Positions 1 to 8,587 of a stretch of DNA of 64,000 nt are shown piece by piece (within the stretch, counting starts at the first letter, position 1; every line of letters begins with the position of its first letter). The DNA comes from an uncultured Dyadobacter sp. (GTDB lineage: Bacteria > Bacteroidota > Bacteroidia > Cytophagales > Spirosomataceae), in NCBI RefSeq assembly GCF_946482605.1, contig NZ_CAMLSE010000002.1:62001-126000 (forward strand), written 5' to 3'. The translations under genes and the position numbers were made by a program. The notes beneath the pieces were generated by a model. That model was not told the DNA's origin, did not search any database, and was given only the letters and a program-made list of their open reading frames with translations.

Positions 1-79
1 CTTACTCTGTCGCCATTTCCCCCGACGCCATTTCGTTTGCGATCAAAGTTTTTGGATTCAAAACCTGACTTCTGACTGA

Positions 80-835
80 ATGAAAACCCTTGCAGCTACC
101 TTCTTGCTGGTCCTGGCTATCGGATTTTCCGCCGCTGGCCAGCATTCCGAAAAAGGGAATGCCCTTACCCCCCCGACAGGCCGCAGGGCGATGCGCCCAA
201 AGGTCGCTATTCGGGTACTGGACAAATATAGCCTGAAACCCGTCCGCGCCACGATCATGCTCGTCGGGCAGAGACCGGGAGTTCCGATCGCGCCGCGTTT
301 TGAAGATGGTGTTTACCAATTCAAAGTTACGGTCCGGGATACCATCATCATTTCTATTCACGCCAATGGCTATGAAATGCTGAACGAATCCGTGCCGGCA
401 GGACTGCTCCATGCGACCAAAGTATTCTACCTTACTCCAAAAACCGCTTCCCTGAACAGTAACACGGTCTACACGACCAGCAACATCCCGGTCCTGCATG
501 ACGATATCATGACCGTACTCCATTTTCCGCAAAGCCTCCCGGATATCCTGCCGGAAAGCGAGCAGGAGCTGAAAATACTCGCCGATTACCTGCTGCGGCA
601 TGAAACCTGCCGTATAGAGCTTGCAGGACATACCGACGACGTCGGTGACCCATACAAAAACATGCTGCTGTCATACGACCGGGTCGACGAAGTGAAAAAA
701 TACCTGCTGGCCCGTCACATTGCATCCAGCCGGATTCGCGGGAGAGGATTTGGAAGCCATCTTCCCGTAGCGCCCAACGATTCAGAGCTGAACCGGCGGC
801 TCAACCGCCGTGTCGAAGTGAAGATTACCCTTTGA
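80..835 (+). CDS. OmpA-family cell-envelope protein
   Basis: Predicted exported protein of 251 aa. Residues 1-20 are a Sec signal peptide (MK followed by a hydrophobic run ending SAAG). The middle (~45-130) is a beta-rich segment I cannot assign. From ~140 there is an OmpA/MotB-type peptidoglycan-binding domain, seen in the GHTDDVG motif at ~183-189 and the NRRLNRRVEV motif at the C-terminus; in this family these hold the diaminopimelate of peptidoglycan. No eight-stranded barrel precedes it, so it is more likely a periplasmic or lipid-linked anchor than a porin. It stands alone; the next gene begins 168 bp downstream. A long antisense frame covering it is a shadow. Confidence 0.85.
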   Translation: MKTLAATFLLVLAIGFSAAGQHSEKGNALTPPTGRRAMRPKVAIRVLDKYSLKPVRATIMLVGQRPGVPIAPRFEDGVYQFKVTVRDTIIISIHANGYEMLNESVPAGLLHATKVFYLTPKTASLNSNTVYTTSNIPVLHDDIMTVLHFPQSLPDILPESEQELKILADYLLRHETCRIELAGHTDDVGDPYKNMLLSYDRVDEVKKYLLARHIASSRIRGRGFGSHLPVAPNDSELNRRLNRRVEVKITL

Positions 836-1003
836 TTGCCGGAACGCCGGTCACCCGATCGCCTGCCTTTCAATAGTTCTCCGTTTTATCTTTTCAAAAA
901 ATCCGCCCGAACGTGACGGAATGAGCACTTTAGTGATGCATATTTGTTCTTTATGGCAAAAGAACCGCCAGAGAGCGAAATTTTACCCGTACTGTATTAA
1001 TAT

Positions 1004-1993
1004 ATGAAAGAAGTAAAAGCCTCCATTTCAGGCATTGAAGGATATGTACCCGACTATATTCTCACTAACGCCGAACTGGAGACACTCGTAGATACCAGCG
1101 ATGAATGGATTCAGAGCAGGACGGGCATCCGCGAACGCCGCATCCTGAAAGAGCCGGGCCTGGGCAGTTCGCATATGGGTGCCGAAGCCGTCAAAGCATT
1201 GCTCGCGAAAACCAATACTGACCCAAGCGAAATAGATCTTCTCATTTGCGCCACCATTACCCCTGATTTCGTCTTCCCAAGCACCGCCAACCTCATTTGT
1301 GACATGGCGGGGATCCGCAGGATCGGCAGCTTCGACGTGAACGCGGCCTGTTCCGGCTTCATTTATGCGCTCGAACTCGGCTCACAGTTCATTGAAACAG
1401 GAAAATACAAGAAAGTGGTGATCGTGGGGACCGATAAAATGTCGGCTGTGATGGACTATACCGATCGCCGCACCTGCATTCTTTTCGGGGACGGTGCCGG
1501 CGCGGTGCTGCTGGAACCGAATACAGAAGGCAATGGTGTGATCGACACGCTGATCCGTTCCGACGGTGAGGGATATGCGCACCTGATGCAACAGGGAGGC
1601 GGCAGTCGTTTTCCAGCCAGTCACGAAACGGTGGACGCCCGCCTGCATTACCTGCATCAGGACGGCCAGCAGGTCTTTAAGTCCGCGGTAAGGAACATGG
1701 CCGATGTTTCGGCGGAAATCATGGAAAAGAACCACCTTGGCCACGACGATATTGCCTGGCTGGTTCCCCATCAGGCCAACCGCCGCATTATCGAGGCGAC
1801 GGCCAACCGGATGGGTGTCGGTATGGACAAAGTGATGATGAATATCGCGCATTACGGCAATACCACGGCGGCCACGATTCCGCTTTGTCTGTGGGATTAC
1901 GAAAGCCAGCTCAAAAAAGGCGACAACCTGATATTTTCAGCTTTCGGGGCAGGTTTTACCTGGGCGTCGGCTTATGTAAAATGGGCCTACTAG
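1004..1993 (+). CDS. fabH: 3-oxoacyl-[ACP] synthase III (FabH)
   Basis: Beta-ketoacyl-ACP synthase III, 329 aa, the usual family length. It condenses acetyl-CoA (or a branched acyl-CoA) with malonyl-ACP to start type II fatty acid synthesis in the cytosol. The catalytic triad is visible: Cys116 in VNAACSGF, His256 in VPHQANRR and Asn286 in YGNTTAAT; the C-terminal FGAGFTWAS motif is also typical. It is not beside plsX or other fab genes here, so it may be a second copy feeding a special lipid; that is inference. Its stop codon shares the palindrome CTAG (1990-1993) with the convergent LytTR gene. Confidence 0.93.
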   Translation: MKEVKASISGIEGYVPDYILTNAELETLVDTSDEWIQSRTGIRERRILKEPGLGSSHMGAEAVKALLAKTNTDPSEIDLLICATITPDFVFPSTANLICDMAGIRRIGSFDVNAACSGFIYALELGSQFIETGKYKKVVIVGTDKMSAVMDYTDRRTCILFGDGAGAVLLEPNTEGNGVIDTLIRSDGEGYAHLMQQGGGSRFPASHETVDARLHYLHQDGQQVFKSAVRNMADVSAEIMEKNHLGHDDIAWLVPHQANRRIIEATANRMGVGMDKVMMNIAHYGNTTAATIPLCLWDYESQLKKGDNLIFSAFGAGFTWASAYVKWAY

Positions 1994-2427
1994 GCTGAAA
2001 GAGCCATTCTTCCCAGAATTTCATGCGTCTCGCGGATCCGTCTTCTGGCGATGGGGATCACTTTCCCGCAGCTTAGATGAATGTAATCGGGCCAGCGGGA
2101 CGCAATGTGCCGCGCATTGACGCTGTAAGATTTGTGAATGCGTAGAAAGTCGCCGCTCAGCTCTTCCTGCACCTCTTTCAGGCATTTGGAAACCAGGTGC
2201 CTCTCCTGACGCGTGTATACGAATGTGTAGTTTCCTACCCCTTCAAGACAGGTAATGTCGCTGGCCTTGACGGTTAATGCTTTTCCGAACTTATAGACGG
2301 TAATCGCGGGCGCGTTTCTTTTCTCGCCGGCAGCTTCTGCGGGCAGCATGGACAGTACAGGATTTGTCATGGTCGAAGGGGATTGGTTTTTCATGGATTG
2401 ATCTGAGATGGTATTACTTACTTTCAT
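1990..2427 (-). CDS. Stand-alone LytTR DNA-binding protein
   Basis: Single-domain LytTR-type DNA-binding protein of 145 aa if started at the ATG at 2427; an upstream ATG at 2541 and one at 2394 are also possible. The ~100-residue C-terminal part is a LytTR domain (TVKASDITCLEGVGNYTFVY, then FLRIHKSYSVNARHI), which binds direct repeats in promoters. No receiver domain precedes it, so it cannot be activated by ordinary phosphotransfer. It is divergent from the LytS/LytTR operon that starts at 2727, with about 300 bp between them in which I see no repeat and no convincing promoter. It may modulate that operon. Confidence 0.8.
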   Translation of the reverse strand: MKVSNTISDQSMKNQSPSTMTNPVLSMLPAEAAGEKRNAPAITVYKFGKALTVKASDITCLEGVGNYTFVYTRQERHLVSKCLKEVQEELSGDFLRIHKSYSVNARHIASRWPDYIHLSCGKVIPIARRRIRETHEILGRMALSA

Positions 2428-2726
2428 GGCTAACAGTGGCCGGGAGTTTTGATCCGGCTGCGATACAAATTTGGCATGTCCCGCCGCCGCCGGAAACAGT
2501 AACCTGAGTGAATTGTAACTTTCTCCCGCTGAACAATGCATTTCGGGGGGTCAAGTGCATACCGGCAGCCGGGGGTACATGGCTTGGTTTTGGGACAAAA
2601 CAATGGGGTAAATGGCCCGATGGCGACGATTGACCATGCAAATGCGACGTTTGACTGCCGCTTCGCTTCCGAATGGCCGGCCTGGGTTTTACTTTTGCAG
2701 GAATCGAGATCACCGAATTCCGCATT

Positions 2727-3797
2727 ATGCTCCCCGATCATTACCTGGCAAAAATCGGCCGCAAGCACCTGGGCTTTACCGCTTCCGGGCTGGTTCTTTT
2801 GGTGGCCTCGCTGCTGGCCGGGTTTGCATTATGGCAGGAGCGGTACTTTACCGAATCTTCGCTGTTTCTGACGGCGACGATCGTCAACATCACCGCATTG
2901 ATCGCCGCCTACGCCATCGACAATGCACTTTCGCACCATGCGGCCCGCTTTTTCCCGGATACCAACCAGTCGATCCACCGGGTTGCATTGTGGTTTGGCA
3001 TCTACGGCATTGTGAATGTTTCGATTTGCTGGATGGCCCTGCGCATTTACGATCTGACTGATCTGACCGGAACGGAATTCGACCTGACCCGGACTCTCCG
3101 CATCTGCTTTTTTGTATTAAGCGGTTCACTTATAGCGGCCGGTCTCACAGAGCTGTCCTATACTTTCCGGCAGTGGCGTACCAACCAGGACGAGCTGGAA
3201 CAGATGCAGGAGCGGCAACTTCAGACGGAACTGGAAGCGGTAAAGCAACAGGTCAACCCGCATTTCCTTTTCAACTGCCTCAACTCCCTGTCCGTCCTGA
3301 TCGCCGACGCCCCTTCCGTCGCGGAAAAGTTTGTGGATGAAATGTCGAAAGTGTACCGCTACCAGCTCAGCGTAAACGGTCCAGACAAGGAGGACATCCT
3401 GGTTACGCTCGATTCCGAGCTGCGTTTTATCAGGTCTTACATTTACCTGCTCGAAACCCGTTTCGAAAGCGGGATCCGCATCCGGCTGGCTGTTCGCGAA
3501 TTGTTCCAATGCGGGCAACTGGTGCCGCTGACGCTGCAGATACTGATCGACCACGCCATCCATCACAACATGGTCTCACCATCCCACCCGCTGGATATCG
3601 TAGTGGCCACCACAGAAACAGGCCAGCTCGAATTCCGGCATAACCGTCAGCCGAAAGTACTGAGCATGCCCGCCGAGTCCACGGACATTCAGGCATTGAT
3701 TTCCCGATACAAATTCCTCTTCAACCACGCGGGAGCAGTACAAGTGAAGGAAGACGATCAGCATTTTGCCATCATCTTACCCCTGATTTTCACATGA
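2727..3797 (+). CDS. LytS-type sensor histidine kinase, probable pseudokinase
   Basis: Membrane protein of 356 aa from the ATG at 2727 (an in-frame ATG at 2673 would add 18 residues). Four hydrophobic segments lie in the first ~140 residues, followed by a coiled linker and a His_kinase (LytS/YehU) domain. The phosphoacceptor box is intact: QVNPHFLFNCLNSLS with His179. The ATP-binding half is not. The N-box reads ILIDHAIHHN, where active relatives have VENAxKH, so the Mg-ATP-binding Asn is lost (His276 in its place), and no glycine-rich G-box can be found before the C-terminus. It overlaps the next kinase gene by 4 bp (ATGA), so the two are probably translationally coupled and may heterodimerise. 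Confidence 0.85.
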   Translation: MLPDHYLAKIGRKHLGFTASGLVLLVASLLAGFALWQERYFTESSLFLTATIVNITALIAAYAIDNALSHHAARFFPDTNQSIHRVALWFGIYGIVNVSICWMALRIYDLTDLTGTEFDLTRTLRICFFVLSGSLIAAGLTELSYTFRQWRTNQDELEQMQERQLQTELEAVKQQVNPHFLFNCLNSLSVLIADAPSVAEKFVDEMSKVYRYQLSVNGPDKEDILVTLDSELRFIRSYIYLLETRFESGIRIRLAVRELFQCGQLVPLTLQILIDHAIHHNMVSPSHPLDIVVATTETGQLEFRHNRQPKVLSMPAESTDIQALISRYKFLFNHAGAVQVKEDDQHFAIILPLIFT

Positions 3798-4873
3798 CAC
3801 CCTCCCTGCTTTACAATGGAATCGGTCACCGGATATGGCTGAGCCTGTTCGGCAGGTGGATATTCGCCCTGCTGGTTCCCTGGTTTGTGCCTACGATCAG
3901 CTATCTGCTCATCGGAGAGCCCTATCTCGAAAGTCTCTACAACTTCGTAGGCGGCACCCTGATGGTCCTTTCCATGACCATCGTGGCATTCGTCCCGCAC
4001 GATTGGGCCGCACACTACATCGCGCAAAAATATCCCTCCCTTCATTCCTCTTTGAAAAGAAGCGCCCTCACCGCCCTGGCATTCTGGATATTGACGGTCA
4101 TTTTCGTCACATCCTATATGGTGTTCATCATGTATGCCAGGCCGTTCAGTGCCGAGCTCGACCGAAATGCAGTGATCAACGTGTATCTGTTCGAGTCTGT
4201 TGCGGTAATTCTGCTCACGGGCCTGTACGAGATCAATTATTCGCTCCACAAATGGAATTCGATCAAGGTCAATAAAGAGGCTATCAAAAGGGCCGGGCTG
4301 CAAGGACAGCTGCAAAGCCTCAAAAGCCAGGTAAACCCGCATTTTCTATTCAATAGTCTGAACACGCTTTCAGCCCTGATATCCGACGAACCGAAACGGG
4401 CAGAGCAGTTTGTGGACGAAATGGCCAGGGTGTACCGCTATCTGCTTCAAACCAACCAGCATGAGCTCACCACACTATCCGTCGAGATCCGTTTTATCCG
4501 GTCGTATTTCCATCTGCTGCGCACCCGCTATGACACCGGGCTCGACCTGATTATCGACATCAGCGAGGCGGATCTCTCCAAATGCATTCCTCCACTTACC
4601 CTGCAACTGCTGGTCGAAAACGCCGTGAAGCACAATACCATTCTCGAAGCCAAACCGCTGCGGGTATCGATCCGCTCCCTGGGGAATGATCTGCTGGAAA
4701 TCAGCAACAACCGTCTCCACAAATCGACGCCCGTCAGGTCGACCCGGCTGGGGTTGGCCAATATCATGGCCAAGTACGAGCTGCTCTCCGACCGCACGCC
4801 CGCGATTGACGATAGTGGAGAGATTTTTAAAGTGACACTGCCCCTGATTACGCTCAAAACCGACAATGCATGA
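3794..4873 (+). CDS. LytS-type sensor histidine kinase
   Basis: Sensor kinase of 359 aa. About four N-terminal membrane segments (residues ~15-150) lead into a His_kinase domain with QVNPHFLFNSLNTLSALI (His183), an intact N-box LLVENAVKHN and a GLANI motif of the G-box region. It is predicted to autophosphorylate and pass phosphate to the LytTR regulator that follows. It starts inside the stop codon of the upstream paralogue (ATGA at 3794) and its own stop overlaps the start of the regulator in the same way (ATGA at 4870), giving a three-gene coupled operon. The signal sensed is unknown. Confidence 0.9.
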   Translation: MTPSLLYNGIGHRIWLSLFGRWIFALLVPWFVPTISYLLIGEPYLESLYNFVGGTLMVLSMTIVAFVPHDWAAHYIAQKYPSLHSSLKRSALTALAFWILTVIFVTSYMVFIMYARPFSAELDRNAVINVYLFESVAVILLTGLYEINYSLHKWNSIKVNKEAIKRAGLQGQLQSLKSQVNPHFLFNSLNTLSALISDEPKRAEQFVDEMARVYRYLLQTNQHELTTLSVEIRFIRSYFHLLRTRYDTGLDLIIDISEADLSKCIPPLTLQLLVENAVKHNTILEAKPLRVSIRSLGNDLLEISNNRLHKSTPVRSTRLGLANIMAKYELLSDRTPAIDDSGEIFKVTLPLITLKTDNA

Positions 4874-5661
4874 ATGTATTAATTGTAGAAGATGAAAAAC
4901 TGGCAGTGCGCAAGCTGACCAAACTCCTGGAAGAAACCGCTCCCGAAATGGCGGTTCAGGGCATTACGCCCAGCATTGCAGGCACCGTCGAATGGATCGG
5001 TGAGAACCGGGCCAACGGCAACCCGGAGCCGGATATCATTTTCCTCGACATCGAACTCGCTGACGGGCAAAGCTTTGAAATTTTCAACCGGATCGAAATC
5101 AGGAGCACGGTCATATTCACCACCTCATACGACGAGTATGCGTTGCAGGCCTTCAAGGTGAATAGCATCGATTACCTGCTCAAACCGGTGCAGCAGGAGG
5201 ATCTGCAACGCAGTATCCGGAAATTCTACGACCTCACCGGCAGACGGGATACGCCGCCGGCACAGCAGGTCGACCTGGAAGCGATTTTGAAAAGTCTCCA
5301 TTTAAAAACGCCTGCGCCCGAATACCGGAAACGCTTTCTGGTGAAGCAAGGCGCACGGCTGTTGTCGGTCGAGGCGTCGGAGATCGCCTATTTTTATATC
5401 GACAATGGGCTTACCTTTTTCAAAAATCAACAGGGGCAGAAGTTTGTCGTGGACTACAAAATGGACGAGCTGGAAGAGTTTCTGGATCCGGGGCGGTTTT
5501 TCCGCGTGAACAGATCGCTCATTGTCACGCACCATTCGGTGGTACAGATGCAGCCCTACTACAATCACCGGCTGGCACTCACGCTGCATCCGGTGCTGGA
5601 CAAGGAAACGATCGTCAGCCGGGAGCGGGCCAACGAATTTAAAGTCTGGATGGGGAAATAA
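4870..5661 (+). CDS. LytTR-family response regulator
   Basis: Response regulator of 263 aa: receiver domain at residues 1-120 (acidic pair E7/D8, phosphoacceptor Asp60 in IIFLDIEL, conserved Lys in YLLKPV) and LytTR DNA-binding domain at ~160-260 (KRFLVKQGARLLSVEASEI, FFRVNRSLIVTHHSV). It is the third gene of the operon begun at 2727 and the likely phosphorylation target of the intact kinase just upstream. It ends 9 bp from the stop of the convergent sigma-factor gene; no terminator hairpin fits in that gap. Confidence 0.92.
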   Translation: MNVLIVEDEKLAVRKLTKLLEETAPEMAVQGITPSIAGTVEWIGENRANGNPEPDIIFLDIELADGQSFEIFNRIEIRSTVIFTTSYDEYALQAFKVNSIDYLLKPVQQEDLQRSIRKFYDLTGRRDTPPAQQVDLEAILKSLHLKTPAPEYRKRFLVKQGARLLSVEASEIAYFYIDNGLTFFKNQQGQKFVVDYKMDELEEFLDPGRFFRVNRSLIVTHHSVVQMQPYYNHRLALTLHPVLDKETIVSRERANEFKVWMGK

Positions 5662-5670
5662 GGCTTTCGC

Positions 5671-6276
5671 TTAAAATGACAGGACCGCATAAGCGTCCGC
5701 CAGGTCGGGGTAATGGGTGGCAATCAACTCCTGAAGGCGCATCCTGCCCCGGGCGTATTGTGAACGGACGGTGGCTTCGTTGATGTCCAGCATGCCGGCA
5801 ATTTCCTTATGACTATACCCATCGACCGCGTACAGGAGAAAAACCGTTTTGTAGATCGGTTTCAACGTCTGGATGAGTTCCATGATCTCACCGGCCGTAA
5901 TGTGCGATACGGCCTCTTCGGCGAGTCCGGGCTCGGGAATGTCCTCGAATGCGGTGCGGGCCGCATAATGCTTTTTGTTCCTGCGAAAATAGCTGATCGC
6001 ATTGTTGACCAGGATCGTTCTCAGCCAGGCTTTGAAGGGTTGTTCGGGGTCGTATTTGTCCAGATTGTTGAATACTTTCAAAAAACCTTCATTGAGTACT
6101 TCCTCCGCCTCCTCGGGCGAATAGGTGTAGCGAAGGCAGATGCTTTTGGCATAACCAAAGTATTTCTTAAACAAAATATGCTGAGCCTGGCTGTTACCGG
6201 CGCGGCAAGCCTCCACCACCGAACGGAAGTCATTCGGGTCAAAAAGAATTTTATTCAGGAAATTGAACATATGCAT
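5671..6276 (-). CDS. ECF-type RNA polymerase sigma factor
   Basis: Sigma-70 family ECF factor of about 201 aa, taking the start at the ATG at 6276; ATG 6270 is equally plausible, while the longer frame to 6498 carries a non-homologous-looking N-terminus and overlaps the kinase frame. Region 2 is seen in EEVLNEGFLKVFNNLDKYD and the PFKAWLRTILVN motif; region 4 with its helix-turn-helix in DGYSHKEIAGMLDINEATVR. No FecR or zinc-binding anti-sigma gene is adjacent. Instead the gene sits between two LytS/LytTR systems, divergent from the second. Such orphan ECF factors are common in Cytophagales. Confidence 0.88.
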   Translation of the reverse strand: MHMFNFLNKILFDPNDFRSVVEACRAGNSQAQHILFKKYFGYAKSICLRYTYSPEEAEEVLNEGFLKVFNNLDKYDPEQPFKAWLRTILVNNAISYFRRNKKHYAARTAFEDIPEPGLAEEAVSHITAGEIMELIQTLKPIYKTVFLLYAVDGYSHKEIAGMLDINEATVRSQYARGRMRLQELIATHYPDLADAYAVLSF

Positions 6277-6579
6277 GAAGCTTTCTATCTGAGCTATTCT
6301 GCGGAGGGTCCGCGTTACAAATCCAGCACCTGTTTCCCGGACTGAACCGCTACAAAAAGAATGCATAGCGACGATCATTAAAAGCCCGCTAGACAGAGAG
6401 GGCGAATGTATCGCCGAAAAGGCCGAATTGTTCGGTAAACTGCCGGTGACGATCCTACGTTTACCGACCGGTCCGGCTTGCCGGTTAACTATGACCATTT
6501 ATCCTCCGAAAGCCCCGATACGTCGAAACAACCCGGTCCGGGCGCGGTTTGCCGGATCCCGCCTGTTATTTTTGCGCCG
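6277..6579. other. Divergent intergenic region
   Basis: Roughly 300 bp between the divergent ECF sigma gene and the second kinase gene, once both starts are trimmed to their conserved domains. It should carry both promoters. I see no perfect TAnnTTTG box, no REP element and no tandem array in it. The frames that extend both genes into this stretch show no conserved residues. Confidence 0.5.
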
Positions 6580-7641
6580 ATGACCAAAGAAAAATCCAAA
6601 AGCGGCGCAATCGCGGCGATGCATCTGCTCGCCTGGGCCTTGCTGGGCTTTGTGCTCGTGTTTTATCAGCCGTTGTCGTGGAGCGTAAGCCTGCCCGCGG
6701 CATTCTGGGTGAAACAGTTTTTGAATTTCGGATTGCTGGTGCTGTTGTTTTATTTCAACTCGCTGTACCTCGTCCCGAAATATTTGCTGACGAACCGAAT
6801 CTTCCTGTTCATTTTATGGGGTATCGCGCTGGTAGTCCTGATATTACTATTGAGCAAAGTAGCCGACCATCAGCTAGACGTGCGGCGTCATATGGAGCGT
6901 ATTATGCCACGGCACAGGGGACCGAAGCCACGGCACCTGATCGACGGTATTCTGCTGATGACGTCCCTGCTCGTCATCGGGGTAAGTACGACACTGGCGG
7001 TGATCCAGCGCTGGCAGGCCGACGCCCGCCTTCGCGATGCCGTCGAAAAGCAGAATATTTCCTCGGAACTCGCATTGCTGAAAGCGCAGATCAACCCGCA
7101 TTTTTTCTTCAATACACTCAATAATATTTACGCGCTCTCATTCACGCACGTAGAGCTTTCGCGCGAGGCCACGCTTACGCTCTCACGCATGATGCGCTAC
7201 CTGTTGTACGAGACACAGCATGACACGGCACCACTCAGCCGGGAGTTCGCATTTATCGACGATTATATTGAGCTTATGAAACTGCGTGTCCGCAGCACGG
7301 ACAACGTGATCTATACCCGCGATGAGCCACAGCAAGATTATCCGATCGCGCCGATGCTGCTGCTGCCTTTTATCGAAAATGCATTCAAGCACGGGATCGA
7401 CGCCTCGCAGCAATCCGAAATCAGGATCCATGCAGGCCTCCGGGACGGTGTACTGACCCTGCATGTTACAAATCATATTTTTCCCGTTCAGCATGTAGCG
7501 GATTCGGAAAATGGCGGTATCGGGCTGTACAACACGACACGGCGCCTCGACCTGCTGTACGCCGGCAAATACCAACTCGATATCAGCCGGGATGAGACCG
7601 CTAACCAATATACCGTTAACCTGACGATCAATCTGACGTAA
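6580..7641 (+). CDS. LytS-type sensor histidine kinase
   Basis: Sensor kinase of 353 aa from the ATG at 6580 (MTKEKSKSG); the frame is open back to 6478 but that part is Pro-rich and unlike the family. Four membrane segments occupy residues ~12-145 (for example LLVLLFYFNSLYLVPKYLL). The kinase domain has QINPHFFFNTLNNIYALS with its phosphoacceptor His, N-box LLPFIENAFKHGI and G-box GGIGLYNTTRRL, so it looks active. It is followed after 2 bp by its LytTR regulator. This YehU/YehT-like architecture is the commonest two-component type in Cytophagales. Confidence 0.92.
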   Translation: MTKEKSKSGAIAAMHLLAWALLGFVLVFYQPLSWSVSLPAAFWVKQFLNFGLLVLLFYFNSLYLVPKYLLTNRIFLFILWGIALVVLILLLSKVADHQLDVRRHMERIMPRHRGPKPRHLIDGILLMTSLLVIGVSTTLAVIQRWQADARLRDAVEKQNISSELALLKAQINPHFFFNTLNNIYALSFTHVELSREATLTLSRMMRYLLYETQHDTAPLSREFAFIDDYIELMKLRVRSTDNVIYTRDEPQQDYPIAPMLLLPFIENAFKHGIDASQQSEIRIHAGLRDGVLTLHVTNHIFPVQHVADSENGGIGLYNTTRRLDLLYAGKYQLDISRDETANQYTVNLTINLT

Positions 7642-7643
7642 AG

Positions 7644-8372
7644 ATGACTCTGAACTGCATTACCGTCGATGACGAACCGCTGGCGTTGGGGCTGGTCAGC
7701 TCATTTGTCGAACAAACACCTTTCCTGCACCTGCAAGGCAGGTATATCAATGCGCTGGACGCACTCGAAGCGATTACGAAGGAAACCGTCCACCTAGTGT
7801 ACCTGGACATCCAGATGCCGGAACTTACGGGAATGGAGCTGGCCAAAGTACTCAGCCAGTCGTCTCAGGCACAGACCAAGATCGTTTTTACGACAGCCTA
7901 TAACCAGTTTGCCATACAAGGCTACGAGGTAGATGCGCTGGGTTATCTGCTGAAACCTTTTGGGTACAATCAGTTCCTGGCTACTGCTATGAAGGCGAAG
8001 AAACATTTCGAGAATCTCCGCGAAGCGCCACACGAAGCAGAGCTCGAATCGGGCGAGAATTACCTGTTTGTTAAATCGGAGTACAAACTTGTCCGCATTG
8101 ATTTCGACTCCATTCTCTTTGTTGAATCTTTCAAGGATTATGTGAAAATACACCTGGTTACCGGCACGTCGGTGGTATCGCACAGCAGCCTGAAAGCCAT
8201 TGAGGAAAAACTCCCCTCAGGCAAATTCCTGCGCATCCACCGCTCGTTCATCGTTTCCGTCGGAAAGGTCGATTCCATCAGCAAAAGCGCCGTGCACCTC
8301 GGCAACGTCGATATTCCGGTCGGAGATCTTTACAAAGAGGCATTTAAAGAGCTGCTGGCCAAGTGGCAGTAA
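7644..8372 (+). CDS. LytTR-family response regulator
   Basis: Response regulator of 242 aa. Receiver domain: acidic pair D9/D10, phosphoacceptor Asp55 in LVYLDIQMPELTG, conserved Lys in YLLKPF. LytTR domain from ~140: FVKSEYKLVRIDFDSILFVE, then KFLRIHRSFIVSVGKVDSI. It starts 2 bp after the kinase stop, so kinase and regulator form a two-gene operon. Downstream lies a GAATGANT-type repeat array beginning about 14 bp after the stop codon. Confidence 0.93.
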   Translation: MTLNCITVDDEPLALGLVSSFVEQTPFLHLQGRYINALDALEAITKETVHLVYLDIQMPELTGMELAKVLSQSSQAQTKIVFTTAYNQFAIQGYEVDALGYLLKPFGYNQFLATAMKAKKHFENLREAPHEAELESGENYLFVKSEYKLVRIDFDSILFVESFKDYVKIHLVTGTSVVSHSSLKAIEEKLPSGKFLRIHRSFIVSVGKVDSISKSAVHLGNVDIPVGDLYKEAFKELLAKWQ

Positions 8373-8386
8373 CGGTCAAGAATTTT

Positions 8387-8587
8387 GAATGACTGAATGA
8401 TTGAATGTGTGAATGTGTGAATGACTGAATGACCGAATGAGAATTAGTCCTGAGGTCATAGGTCAGTAATGGTCATGAAATTGTTTGAATAAGTGACAGC
8501 ACTTGACGAAACCTGACAATCCTTGACCACTCATTCACTCATTCACTCATTCGAAATTCAGTCATTCACTCATTCAAAATTCATTCA
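8387..8587. repeat. Outward-facing 8-bp tandem repeat pair
   Basis: The gap between two convergent genes. On the left, degenerate copies of GAATGAGT/GAATGACT run from ~8387 to 8440. On the right, the reverse-complement unit CATTCACT runs from ~8530 to 8587. The two arms could pair as a large imperfect hairpin. The central ~90 bp hold a TGACC/TGACA-rich spacer. The right arm contributes the TGA stop codon of the minus-strand gene ending at 8581. Confidence 0.8.

Noticed and set aside
8387..8587. CRISPR array
   Set aside because: The units are 8 bp, degenerate and directly adjoining with no spacers; no cas gene is present.
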